From Agrypnia vestita (taxonomy: Eukaryota; Arthropoda; Insecta; Trichoptera; Phryganeidae), in assembly GCA_016648135.1 (NCBI GenBank), contig JADDOH010001519.1, forward strand, positions 344,784 through 408,783: a stretch of 64,000 nt of DNA. Reading direction: 5' to 3'. Position numbers and translations under genes: made by a program. A model generated the notes under the pieces. The model was not told the DNA's origin. It saw only the letters and a list, made by a program, of their open reading frames with translations, and did no database searches. Each line of letters starts with the position of its first letter. Position 1 is the stretch's first letter. Of this stretch, positions 35,786 to 46,997 are shown one piece after another.

Positions 35786-36010
35786 CGTGGCACCAGTTTG
35801 TAAACAATCACATTAGAACACTACTTTATCACACACTGTTATCGCCTCGCATCCGTAAGTACAGACATCGCGTAAAAGCAACAGGTCCCACGCCTCGACT
35901 GCAGTCAACTGGCTCGCTCTGTGATTTGCGTCCGGAGTTGACTCATCGCTGTCAAATTTAAATATGACATCAGAAGATAGCGTGCGTTAGATTAATGCAA
36001 CGATTTATTT
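35786..36010 (-). promoter_or_regulatory. Probable 5' UTR and proximal promoter of the formin-like gene
   Basis: The 225 bases upstream of the start codon are much GC-richer than the surroundings and carry CpG dinucleotides, unlike the AT-rich intron. No clear TATA box is seen at a fixed distance, and no start of transcription can be fixed. The region is called a promoter only from its position and composition. Confidence 0.35.
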
Positions 36011-36171
36011 AAAATGACGATATTAGTATAAAATAGTTTTATTAATTTTCCGACCCACCCCACCATTCAAACGTCAAAACTTGGACAAAATTGTCAAACA
36101 ACGAAACAACAAAAACTAGGGATGTGAAGCTGTCGCACATTCCTTTTTGTGAAGATCGATAGAATATGGAA

Positions 36172-37265
36172 CAGGGATGGCAAAGATTTCGACAAGCGTG
36201 CCAAGGCTGGCACGCCAAGAAAGGTTGACATTTTTTATATTTTATTACTGGACTATTGGAAATAATAATAAAGAATCGCCTTGCGTGACCGCGCAACATA
36301 TCCCGCGCGCTGTCTGCGTGTCACACTCTAATTATCTTAAGTTTTAATTCCAGCAATTTACGGACTTTACGACAGACAGATGGACAGATAGACCGACAAA
36401 GAAATGATTATGTTTGACTGATGATAATATTGTTATTGAATGGGTCGTTACTTAGGACACCTAAGAACAGCTTAATTATGGTACAAGAATTTTAAATAAA
36501 TGAATAAGAAATACCATTAAAAAATATTTTTTTAACTAATTTTGTATAACACGCACACAATTATATACATTGTTATAGAAAGTTACTTAATGAATATATT
36601 TTTTCAATTAAACGATACACGACAAAGTAACTGTCAAATCAAATAATGATAAGAACTATCATTTCTAAATCTACATTTACAATTAGAAAACATTTATTTT
36701 CATTGCACATTCAAACCGCTGTAAGAAATGTATTATTTTTGTTTTTTCTTTCCTAACACTTTACATTATTTATATTTTTTATGGGAATCTTTTTGTTTCA
36801 AGTTATTTACACAAATAAATTTTTTATCAAAAGACATTCAACATTTTAAAACATAAATATAAGTATTCAATTTTTAAATTTCTCGGTAATTTCAATTATA
36901 TACGTTTTAATAAAGAACTACTTGCAGTAATGGATATACAGGGTGTCTCATAGCTCATAGATAGTAGCAAAATCTTTAAAGGCGTATTCTTGCCTTGATA
37001 ATGAATTGAAAATGTTCAAGTAACTATGACCTAATTAATATCAATAGTTATGGAGATATGCGATATCAAAATTTACATTTTTCAACATTTCTGACTTTTT
37101 TTTTAAAGTTGAACTATCATTACAGTTGCTTCGATTATGAAAAATTCATTCGCTTCAATACAACTCAAATAAAATGATAAAAATCTTGTAAAAAAATATT
37201 TTTTCAATGCCAAAGTTTTTCATAATATATTCGGCACGCGAATAGTTTTCTATTTGCCATCCCTC
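36172..37265. mobile_element. hAT-like element with GGGATGGCAAA ends
   Basis: Left CAGGGATGGCAAAG and right TTTGCCATCCCTC form an inverted pair of about 11 bases. Both sides carry GCGTGCC a short way inside. It lies about 390 bp upstream of the formin start. A dispersed repeat copy (36940-37235) fills its right third. The flanking 8 bp do not match. Confidence 0.5.
36940..37235 (+). repeat. Dispersed repeat, TACAGGGTGT family, plus copy
   Basis: One of the better copies: it starts TACAGGGTGTCTCATAGCTC and includes AATGTTCAAGTAACTATGAC and ATCAATAGTTATGGAGATAT. Confidence 0.6.
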
Positions 37266-37618
37266 ACACCCAGAGTTCAAAGAGGTACGTATATATTCGT
37301 ATCTGTCAGTTCAGTGAGTTCAGTTGAAAAAGATCGATTAGTCATCATACATTTGACGATTAAATGGAAACTGACCTGAATACTGCTTTGAAGTGGATAC
37401 AACGAATGGCAGTTGATATAAAATATATATAAAATCGGCAAATGAAGTTAAACTTTGAATTTGTTTATTGATAAACGCGGAAACTTCCGGAGAATTAATT
37501 GTATAATAAGTAAATGAGATGCAACAAAACCAAATAAAAATTTCTCATGCTCATTATTAATTAATACAAGCTTTATTCAAAGGTCAACAAGTATTTTCTT
37601 AAAATAAAACACAAATCA

Positions 37619-38139
37619 CTTTGTTTTCACCACTTTATTAGATATACAATCTACATGTTTCGAGAACAATAAACTATGCAAGTGTGTTTTGGGGTAGGGA
37701 ATTGCGTGGGAAGTGGGGGGGGGGGTCGAAGGTGTTTATTATGGAAGAACATCTCAAGGGGGTGGAATCTTAAGTGGAAAAATATTCAATAGTGGGTTGT
37801 GCACAAATTTAGTCTGAGTGTTTATTATATTTTAATTAATATTAAGACTTTTCCTAATTTCGAGTACCTACTTCTAGATTATTTATTTGCGGGTTCTTAT
37901 AACTAATATGTAAAAAATTTAAACCTGTATTAATATTAAATGTATGGTCATATTCTATTAAATTTTTTGCAAAATCCGACTCAACATTGCTAGTTAAAGT
38001 TTTGATGTGTTCTTTAACCCTAATTTTAACCCTTGCATAGGGTATCTTTTTCAATTTTAGTACACAAACAATCCTGAAGAAGAGAATATTGTTCTCGAGA
38101 CATGTAGATTGTATATCTAATAAAGTGGTGAAAACAAAG
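37619..38139 (-). mobile_element. Penelope-like element B, short copy with inverted ends
   Basis: The left end CTTTGTTTTCACCACTTTAT is mirrored at the right end (ATAAAGTGGTGAAAACAAAG). A minus-strand GIY-YIG remnant lies inside, reading RVKIRVKEHIKTLTSN and EYDHTFNINTGLNFLHI. A G-rich tract (37687-37732) lies between the nuclease and the left end. Confidence 0.7.
38068..38112 (+). ncRNA. Hammerhead-like motif, PLE B
   Basis: ACAATC (38068-38073) pairs with GATTGT (38107-38112) as stem I. Core CTGAAGA (38074-38080) fits the consensus. Stem II is GAGAA/TTCTC with loop TATTG. The conserved GAAA reads GAGA (38097-38100), one change. The palindrome ACATGT follows (38100-38105), then A38106. Confidence 0.45.
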
Positions 38140-39080
38140 GTTTTATTAATAATAATGTCACCACAAAGTTTAAACCTTCACGCAGAAAAAAAAATTCTGC
38201 GAAGAATTAAGTATTTTCATCAAATTAATATTTGACGGTAGAAATGTAAAAATAGTAAACTGTACCACCTACCAAATATAAAAATCAATGCAATAGATTT
38301 TGACGCAAAAAATTATATCATACAAATATACATAATATATATTTGTATGATAATTTGACACCACAGTCTGTTAGATGAATAGCAAGATGTCAGCTCACAT
38401 TTCTTAGCACGTGAGAAGTACCTACTGGGATGGATATTCGGCGCCTTCAAAATCCTTTTAATTTCGAAAAGATTTTGGAGATCCTGGAATCGATTCAGTT
38501 GGCGATAAATGAAAAAAACGGTGGTCGGTAGACATAAGGAAACATAAAAATATTACGAATTGCCTAATTCGCTATTTCTAACTCAGTTGTCGTGACACAA
38601 TGTACTAAGATGCCGACTGAATAAACTACACAAACTATGTTAAAACTATTTTTATCGCCCCGAAACAAAATATATTTTGCTGTTTAAATTTAATGTTTAA
38701 ATTTAATTTCAAAATGTTTCAAAGCACAATCTTGGATGGATTGCATTTCCAAATTGTCTTGTACAGCATATTTATTTAAATTATAAATCTAATTTCAAAA
38801 TACAAGAAATAACGATGTCATTACAGAAATTAATGATACTCATAATACTTAATTAATACACTAAATCCATCATTAATCTTGTCGACATATCGCCTCTGCT
38901 ATTAAAATATGTAAAATAGTAGAGCCATAACTGAAACATGACCTCCCTCTCCAAGCATCATTAGGCCCGAATTCAGATTCAATACTTAGATTAATGATTT
39001 AATGGTTAAGGTATATTATTTTGTACTGAAAATTACGTTTTTAAGGCGCATCTTAACCTTTAAATCATTTCAATTTATAA

Positions 39081-39955
39081 ACTGGAATGTTTTCTTTTGC
39101 AAAGAATCAAAAGCTGTCCAACGGTGCGCTCTGGCGTCATGTTAATCATTTCCACAATGAGATATAAAGCTTTAAAATACTAAATTATCTCAAAAAATAA
39201 GACAGCGTATTTATTGTTCCATATTTTTCAGCACGTAGAGAAATTTTATAATTAAAATTCATTTTAACGTTCACTGGATAAATGGAATAAACTGGAATGT
39301 TTTCTTTTGCAAAGAATCAAAACCTTTCCAACGGTGCGCTCTGGCGTCATGTTCAATCATTTCCACAATGAGATATTAAGCTTTAAAATACTAAATTATC
39401 TCAAAAAATAAGATAGCGTATTATTTGTTCCATATTTTTCAGCACGTAGAGAAATTTTATAATTAAAATTCATTTTAACGTTCACTGGATAAATGGAATA
39501 AACTGGAATGTTTTCTTTTGCAAAGAATCAAAACCTTTCCAACGGTGCGCTCTGGCGTCATGTTCAATCATTTCCACAATGAGATATTAAGCTTTAAAAT
39601 ACTAAATTATCTCAAAAAATAAGACAGCGTATTTATTGTTCCATATTTTTCAGCACGTAGAGAAATTTTATCAATTTCCAAATGTTTTCATTATTAACGT
39701 AGCGTCCACTAGAGAAATTTTATAATTAAAATTCATTTTAACGTTCACTGGATAAATAATAAACTGGAATGTTTTCTTTTGCAAAGAATCAAAACCTTTC
39801 CAACGGTGCGCTCTGGCGTCATGTTCAATCATTTCCACAATGAGATATTAAGCTTTAAAATACTAAATTATCTCAAAAAATAAGATAGCGTATTATTTGT
39901 TCCATATTTTTCAGCACGTAGAGAAATTTTATAATTAAAATTCATTTTAATGTTC
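39081..39955. repeat. Tandem array of four units of about 211 bp
   Basis: Each unit starts ACTGGAATGTTTTCTTTTGC (39081, 39291, 39502, 39763). Units 2-4 are nearly identical and unit 1 differs slightly. Unit 3 is about 50 bp longer and repeats part of its end (AGAGAAATTTTAT), which explains the 261-bp step. A MITE-like segment at 38962-39075 precedes the array directly. Confidence 0.9.
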
Positions 39956-40051
39956 GTTTTGATTAAATAATTTGTAAAATTATTTGACATGTTTCAATCT
40001 TACTTTTTCCAGCAAATTTTTTTTTCAATTTTTAATATATTCATATGAATT

Positions 40052-40424
40052 GAATTGAAAAACACTGTTTTTTCCACTATATATTTAATTTAATTGTTAA
40101 AACGTTTCGAGGTCATTATCATTATCAATAACAAGTTTTCAACTAAATTAAAAAAAATATATAGACAGTATTTATAGGAAGTGGGTGTATGTAATGGTGA
40201 GGTGGAGGGGGCGGGGTTGGAATGGATAGGAGTGGGGAGGTTGTGGGTGGTATTTGAATGTTAATTATATTTTTATTATTTACACCAAATCCTTATAAAT
40301 ACTCTCTATAATTGTTTTTAATTTAGTTGAAAATTTGTTATTGATAATGAGAGTGATCTCGAAAACGTTCTAACAATTAAATAAAATTATATAATATAGT
40401 GGTAAAACAGTGTTTTTCAATTCG
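40052..40424. mobile_element. Penelope-like element C, short copy with inverted ends
   Basis: The left GAATTGAAAAACACTGTTTT is mirrored at the right by AAACAGTGTTTTTCAATTC. Inside, both ends have TTATTGATAATGA and CGAAAACGTT-like blocks. There is no coding sequence. The middle (40190-40255) is strikingly G-rich on the plus strand. Confidence 0.65.
40335..40376 (+). ncRNA. Degenerate hammerhead-like motif, PLE C
   Basis: TTGTTA (40335-40340) pairs with TAACAA (40371-40376). Core TTGATAA (40341-40347) differs from the consensus at two positions. Stem II GAGA/TCTC has a GTGA loop. GAA (40361-40363) leads into the palindrome AACGTT (40364-40369), then C40370. The fold is complete, but the core changes argue against activity. 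Confidence 0.4.
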
Positions 40425-41870
40425 TTTTTTTTAAATGTTCTTCATATAAATAAAAGAGAAAAATTAAAAATTAAATAAAATTAATATTATTTTCAAATCA
40501 TGAGAGACACTAGATAGTAAAATAGCTATAATATAAAATTATTTTTTCCTAATAATAACTATTACAAAGAAATAATATCTCAAATTCATGCACAGAAGTG
40601 TCTCGTGCCTGCAAATACATAGTATTTTATAAGCAAATCATCCCAATTATAATAATTTCGTTGTCTGTCTGTCCGTCGGTCCCCGTAACTTCGTGTAACG
40701 TTCGTAACTTCTTAATAGTTATTTTTTTACGTAAAATATTTTTTAGATTTTTTTTTACGATTAAAAAAATAACTTACTCCTTAAGAACTGACATGTAAAA
40801 GTACCGTCATTTTTGACTGGTTACAGCTAGTTTTATTATATTTAAATTATTACAAAAATAATAATTTCATATATGACCTTAAAATGATATTATTCAAGTG
40901 ACGCGGGACGCGAGTCGAATATCACACAATAATAAATATTAGATATTACTATTACCTATATATTATAAACTATTTCAACCATGTTAAGCGCTTGTGAGTG
41001 ATCAAGTGATTAATGATGATCAAAGGTTCGAAAATTAGATTGCGTAATGTATTTGTGAATAATAACATAACGTAGCATGTGTCCCAATTTATCATTATCC
41101 TGTATTAAAAATGCATTTATTCAATTTTATATGATATTTTATTAATTCTGTGACGTGGCGTCTGCATTCCTTCATCTGCATTTCTCAGTTTTTTTTACAT
41201 TTTCTGGTAAATTATTGTATTTTTAGTCCTTTGTAATTCAAACAATTTTGTTTATTTCTTTTCTCTGTATTTGAAATTCTTATTTCGTTTCAATTTTATA
41301 TAGATATGTATCATGTCCATATGTTATATGTTATTTGGTTTTGAAGTATTTTGGCATTCTATCATTTAAGATTTTAAACATCATCATCGTGTTAAGTTTT
41401 ATAGCTAGACCGTATTCAAAAGAATGTGCGAAAAATATATGTGTGTTGTTACGATGCAAAAAATTAATACAAAAGAAGTTTTTCTAATAAGGAAGTAACC
41501 TTTTTTAAACTAAAATATTTATTTGGAATATCATATTAAGGCTTGTAATACGGGCTTGCCAGGCAACTTTCCCCCCGCTTTCTTCTTACCAGACAAAGCT
41601 AGGGAATGGTCTTTTGATTGTGGTCGACTTATGGTAGGTACTTGTTTTACGGTGAGCCAATTTTAACCTCAGCATCTTTTTTCTTTTAGAGTTTCTATTT
41701 CAATATATTTCTGTTGCTTATCCTAGAATGATTCTCATCGCTAGGTTCTCTTAAATTTATAATTTATTTTCGTCTTGTGGGCTTTTTGCAAAGGAATAAA
41801 TACCTCTATGGAGTGAAACTGGTGGTTGCAAGTTGTTTTTGTAAATATATGTTGCGTACCGACTCCCAGC
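40425..41870. other. Intergenic AT-rich DNA
   Basis: No gene seen. At about 40660-40834 a block of CTGTCCGTC type ends GGTTACAGCTAGTT, which could be another Helitron 3' end without a clear start. Confidence 0.35.
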
Positions 41871-41871
41871 A

Positions 41872-41935
41872 AGTTTTATTTATTTATTTATTTATTAACG
41901 CCTTACCGGGCTTTTACAAACAGACAGGTAAAGTG
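41872..41935 (-). repeat. LINE 3' tail (AAAT repeat), minus orientation
   Basis: In reverse it reads TACCTGTCTGTTTGTAAAAG, CCCGGTAAGGCG and then TTAATAAATAAATAAATAAA. It is the same family as 12095-12150, 17820-17875 and 23265-23345. Confidence 0.6.
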
Positions 41936-42329
41936 TACATTAATAGAATATATAGTTTCGAGAAAAAAATAATAACATCTAAAAGTAATAATGACATTAG
42001 GTGGAAAGAAAATACTTAAAATACAGATATAAATATATAAAGATAAATATAGTATAAAGTAAAAAGCAAGTATACAGCAAGCAGAAGAATAAGGAAAACA
42101 TAATATAATAGAAATTCAAAAACAAAAAAATGTAATAATATAGAGTGAAAAGCTTTGAAAGTCATAATATAATAAAAATTTACATAACAGTTAGTTATCT
42201 CACTCAACCAACAATCAAAACATATACAAATCAATTATTTAAGTCCGATTTGACAAATACTAGTAATCTTTCAATTACTAACTTTAGTAACTTTTAATTA
42301 AAATAGGTAACTAAGAACACGTTTAAAAC

Positions 42330-42670
42330 AATGGGGGACGGATTTTCACAAGGAAAATTCGATAACTTAACGAAAACTGATGCTGTAATGTTGGATTTAT
42401 TTTTCAGGAGTGAATTTCTACATTTAGGTACCACATAATATCTAAAAAAACTTTTCCCCTGACATTATAGACACACTATACAAAAAAATCAGCATGTTTT
42501 GTAAAAAAACGAATGAACGTCTAAATACGCGAATTTTCTGTTACGTGTTATACGTTATTATATATATATATATATATATAGATATATATATATCTAGATA
42601 TATATTTAAAAAATCTTTTTCATAAACGTATTTTCTAAACCAAAGTTAAGATTATTCTATTAAAAAGTGA
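42330..42670 (+). mobile_element. Partial copy of the 33041-33807 element
   Basis: Homologous to 33405-33785, with GDGFSQGKFDNL... in the same frame and the same 3' block (CATAAACGTATTTTCTAAAC). A (TA)n run at 42558-42600 has expanded inside it. Confidence 0.55.
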
Positions 42671-43089
42671 ACGGCATCGAGTTATTTGAAAATGGTGTTA
42701 TGAAAATTGTCTATACTCCGTGCGCTTTTGTTTCTATTTACTGATGTTGTTTTCATAATATAATTGCGATCAAATTCATATCGTGTTATTATGGTGATTG
42801 TATTATTATTGTTGTTTCATTTTCTTTTTTTTATACAAGCGAAATGCAATTCGTTACGTATTTAAGATTTTTTTATCCGTTGATGGAGAACTGTCATTGA
42901 TGGATACTCTAGTTTGTCGCATATCATTCATAGAAAAGAGAGATGTCATTCACGCTAGTCTCGTCCGAGTGCATGGACCATTACATGCAAGTATTGAATA
43001 AAGATTCCCTCCATGGAAACAACTTTTTATAAAATTCATAATGTAGGTACTAAAGGATGTTCTTAGGTTTTCACGGCCACTCAGAATCT

Positions 43090-43205
43090 TCACGTTTGTG
43101 TTTACTGGGGTATTATGCCGTGTTGTTACGACCTTTCGGGCCGACGTTTCGGATCCCATTGCAGGGTCCATCATCCCCAGTACCCCAGTAAACACAAACG
43201 TGAAG
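43090..43205. repeat. Palindromic element with 22-bp arms
   Basis: CTTCACGTTTGTGTTTACTG at the left is mirrored by CAGTAAACACAAACGTGAAG at the right. The middle reads GGCCGACGTTTCGGATCCCA, reminiscent of PLE ends. The left flank (43069-43108) also resembles 6918-6955, next to the mariner. Confidence 0.6.
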
Positions 43206-43365
43206 GTAGGTACTAAAGTTTCCCGTTTTATTTGAAACCAGAAAAATGTCCAAGTCTTTCATTAAGCAATCTATCGAATATGTCTGGAATGTTTTCTACG
43301 AGGGGACGAGATATAAACCTGTATTTTTTTGGAATATTTTATCAATCTAGGGTCTCTAAGGCGGC

Positions 43366-43480
43366 CATACACACTCCGGTGCACCGTAGAGGTACACCGC
43401 ATATCGCAGATCGGTACGTCGCACACCGTACCGCAACGTGTATGGGCTTACCTGTAGATCCCATACACGTTGCGGTACAC
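43366..43480. repeat. MITE end with 16-bp perfect hairpin
   Basis: GGCGGCCATACACACTCCGG opens the unit, and CCGCAACGTGTATGGG/CCCATACACGTTGCGG forms a perfect hairpin at about 43430-43473. The opening sequence returns in reverse at 48315-48352. Confidence 0.6.
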
Positions 43481-43779
43481 CACATGAGTCTTCAGTTGTA
43501 ACTACGATTTTCGAATTGTACTATTCGCATGTTTGAAAAGCATATTTTTATACGATTATAGGATACTATTTTTTAAAGCTCTTTTGTGCGTTTATTTTTA
43601 TTTCCTGCTTAAGCGTTGTTTTATATGACATTGCACGCGTTAAAGATTTTATATAAATATATTATATGTATATATTCAAATACACGTTATAATACTATAC
43701 TTTAGAAGGATCACCTTTTTCAACTACGGTTTTTGCATGACATTGCATAATATGTCAAATATTTTATTCAAAATGGCAG

Positions 43780-44620
43780 ACGGCATTCAATTGTGTTTGC
43801 GTGTCACATCTGTCAGCTGTCATCTGTTGCGGTGTCGCACCCAGCACTCGCGGCATGACGCCGGAACGGCCGGAAACAAACTGAAGCCATGTATTCACTA
43901 GGGGACAAATCGCGAAACATTCCGAGCGGCATGTCGCATCAATATCTACGCTCATGTTTTGGGGACAATGACGCGGTCATTTGACGTGTACACACCGGGA
44001 TTCACATATCACTTGTCGCGGAAATGTCGCCTGATGAGGTTATGATGACAGCTGCGTATCTATTTATTTTAACGAGTTATCGAAACGTAAGAGGAGCAAA
44101 GGTGGTGGGTGTGAAATTATTTTAAAGAGAAAGAAGGATGGATATTCTATGCGATCTTCGAATGTCTGACGGATTTTTTGTCAATTTCACTCGAAAGACA
44201 ACAACTGTTTTTGACAATTATTACAAATAATCGGGCCTTCCATAGCCAAGCAAGACAATATTAAGGAACGCTGTTGGCCCTCACATCATTTTATTTTTAT
44301 ATGCACAGTTTGAAGTGTCCCACAAAATTGTACGGCTTTGGTAGAGCGCGATAAGTTGGAGAACAATTTCGTTTCCCCACATCAATGTCGTGTTGACGGA
44401 TACAGCGCATGCGCACTCACTTACCACGTGGTACTGAAGCAAAGCGTGATGTCGTCGTGAGCTCGCTCGGGTACCGTGCGCATAGCAACGTTGCCGCGAC
44501 ACGTAGAAATGCTCCGCTATGTTGTGCGCGACGTCGCGGAACAGTGCGCGACGTTGCAACGTCACGTAGACTCTATGCCACGCGTGATGTTGAGGGGCAA
44601 TTTGTTCCAAAGTGAATACA
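43780..44620. other. CpG-rich block with short palindromes, no gene
   Basis: Base composition changes sharply from the AT-rich surroundings. Repeated CGCGACG and CAACGTTGC-like words occur, especially at 44450-44575. The frames here (for example minus 44281-44610) show no protein family. It probably consists of GC-rich MITEs. Confidence 0.4.
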
Positions 44621-44636
44621 TAGCTTGAAACTAAAC

Positions 44637-44700
44637 TAGGGATGGGTAAAAAATATCAATATAGCGATATTTTTTTGAAAAATATCGATATATTGATATT

Positions 44701-44741
<41 letters not shown>

Positions 44742-45664
44742 CTTATATTGAATATATATATATATATATATATAGTCAATATATTTTTTCGCGATATATT
44801 TAATTATTGTCCAGAAAACAATTTTAAAAACAATCTTAAGAACACCGATTACTACAAGTACAGACAAAATATTTAATAAATTATAAGTTTTTGATGTTAG
44901 ACAAATATATGCCAAAACTGTCCTAAATTACATGTACAAACAAACACATTTCACACACACCCAAAACACTATACATACACGCAGAAACAAAGATGCTATT
45001 CAAGTCCCAAGAGCGCGAACCACGTATGGACAAAGGAACTTCAAACACATAGGCCCAAAACTGTACAATACAATGCTGGAAAGGGTATCACAAATAAACA
45101 ATCCGAAAAATGTTAAAACAACTATTAAAATTTGGGTAAAAGAGATGGGTCGACTAGCAATTGGGAAACTCATCCAAACAAATTGAGAATTAGAAAAATT
45201 GAGATTGTGTTAGTGTATATTTGCATGTGCCTGAGTGTAGGCGATTATAAATCTTTTTTTAAAACTTATTTGTTCAAAATGTACTTTTTGTTTTAACCTA
45301 GTTTGTATAAATGTACTTACATATAAGTTATAATTGTAAACTTTGCCTGTCTCAACACAGAGCTCTCTAGTGAGACAGGCATGGTATAATCTAACTCGAA
45401 CAAATGTAAAAGTAAAGAAATGAAATAAAATAAAAAAATAAAAATATGAAATATCGATATTTTTTTCTGGGATAATCGATATTTTTTCTTGACGACCTTT
45501 TTTTTGGTCATCGATATATTTTTTCGATATATCGATATTTTTTTTTTTTTTTTTGGTCGCCAAAAGCTTATTTCCCTTATATTTTTGAAAATAATATCGA
45601 TACTTATCGATATATTTTTCTCAATGTATATCGATTATTTTCGATACTTTTTTTGAATATCGAT

Positions 45665-45709
<45 letters not shown>

Positions 45710-45736
45710 ATTTTTATTTATTTACCCACCCCTACC
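44637..45736. mobile_element. Element with GGGATGGGTAAA ends and ATATCGATAT repeats, split by a LINE tail
   Basis: Left AGGGATGGGTAAAAAATATC and right GATATTTTTATTTATTTACCC then ACCCCT are inverted. Both halves are filled with ATATCGAT words and (TA)n runs. A LINE C-terminus (44933-45435) sits in the middle. Confidence 0.55.
44933..45435 (+). pseudogene. LINE C-terminal fragment with 3' UTR
   Basis: The frame to the stop at 45184-45186 reads QVPRARTTYGQRNFKHIGPK and LYNTMLERV, a CR1/L2-like C-terminus. The 3' UTR has the hairpin CCTGTCTCA...GTGAGACAGG (about 45346-45381) and ends in AAAT/AAATA-rich sequence. It is severely 5'-truncated. Confidence 0.65.
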
Positions 45737-45739
45737 ACA

Positions 45740-45886
45740 CACGCAGAGACACAGATTTGTCCGTCGCGGTCGCACAGCCAAAAAGAATCGAATTTCAATT
45801 CTTCTGCGGTCACCTGTACAGGTCTGGAAACCTCCACACGCGAACACTACATACGCTGCGGTACGTATCTAGAGGTCGCCCGTACA
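45740..45886 (+). repeat. MITE part shared with 48165-48352
   Basis: Blocks such as CGAATTTCAATTCTTCTGCG and CACCTGTACAGGTCT are common to both. Here the sequence is cut by a CAGGGCCGGCCC end at 45886, which looks like the terminus of a hAT-type element. Confidence 0.55.
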
Positions 45887-46037
45887 CAGGGCCGGCCCGT
45901 TCATATAGGCAAACTAGGCGATGGCCTAGGGCGCTAGTATTTGGCGGGCGGCACCGGCCTAGCGAACGGATAGTCAGCGTCAAGATCATGTAAATCGGTC
46001 GAATGGTTCGAACGCGCGGCCGCCGCCCGAACCGAAG

Positions 46038-46997
46038 CACAGTGGGTGGAAACCGTAATTTGAGGGACTTTCTTTTTTTACTTTTTTCTTTACGCGGATG
46101 GATAGAGCTCAATAACCTTATCAATAGTTGTCCTATGAAACTTTTTACTAAACTTTATAGTTTGAGCAAAAAAAGTTTTGTATTTTTTGTATGGAGCGGA
46201 TCAAATAAAATTAAATTTCTGCTAAGTGGTGACTGACCCCACTTTGAAACCATTTTTTTCTCATGCCTTGTCTAGTCTATCATCGTTTGATGCTATGAAT
46301 GTGTACATAAACTTGCAACTCTACCAGATAAATGGATCGAAAAAATAAAAAAAACGTATATATTTATAATATTATTTTTTATTTTCGTAATTTCTTTTAT
46401 GTCAAACTAAATATGAAATAGTGAGTAAAAGTATATAATAACTCAAATAATCAACAAAAAAACGAACAAAATTAGACTAAAAACTAAATGAAAACATAAT
46501 AATACAACAGCAAACATATTTTTTTACAAATTTTAGATAGTAGTTTTACGAAATTGTACAGGCTGTACCAGAGATAGCAGCAAAAACTTGGCCGGTAGAT
46601 TCCTGACTATGTTATGAGTCTAAAATGTTCAAGCAACCATGACCTAATATCAATAGTTATGGAGATTTTTATTTTCGTAACTTCATATGAAATAGTAAGT
46701 AAAAGTAACACAAAAAATCAACAATATAACCAATACAGGTAGACCAAAAACTAACTAAATGAACATTTAATAGTACAACAGCAAACTTCACTATTTTTTT
46801 ACAATTGTAGATAGTAGTTTTATACGAGATATTGTTCAAATATAAGAGCTAGATGGGAACGAAGTAGTCGTATTTAACCCAGTTTATAAGGAGAAATTGT
46901 GATTGGTTAGAAAATGAAAAAAGCTGGCCCGAAGGAATCATCTCTGAAGCTGTGAATGTTGAACAGGAATTACAAATTACGGTTTCGACCCACTGTG
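46038..46997. mobile_element. Element with 24-bp inverted repeats CACAGTGGGT
   Basis: CACAGTGGGTGGAAACCGTA at the left is mirrored by TACGGTTTCGACCCACTGTG at the right, with one internal mismatch. It is 960 bp and non-coding, and it includes a partial dispersed repeat copy (46556-46672). No target duplication was seen. Confidence 0.6.

Noticed and set aside
39081..39955. CRISPR-like array
   Set aside because: Units are 211 bp, directly adjacent with no spacers, in a eukaryotic genome.
43090..43205. Additional hammerhead motif on the minus strand
   Set aside because: GAAACGT and a stem II are present, but CTGANGA reads GGGATGA and stem I does not pair.
44281..44610. 109-codon minus-strand frame
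   Set aside because: It is open because the block is GC-rich; residues are compositionally biased and resemble no family.
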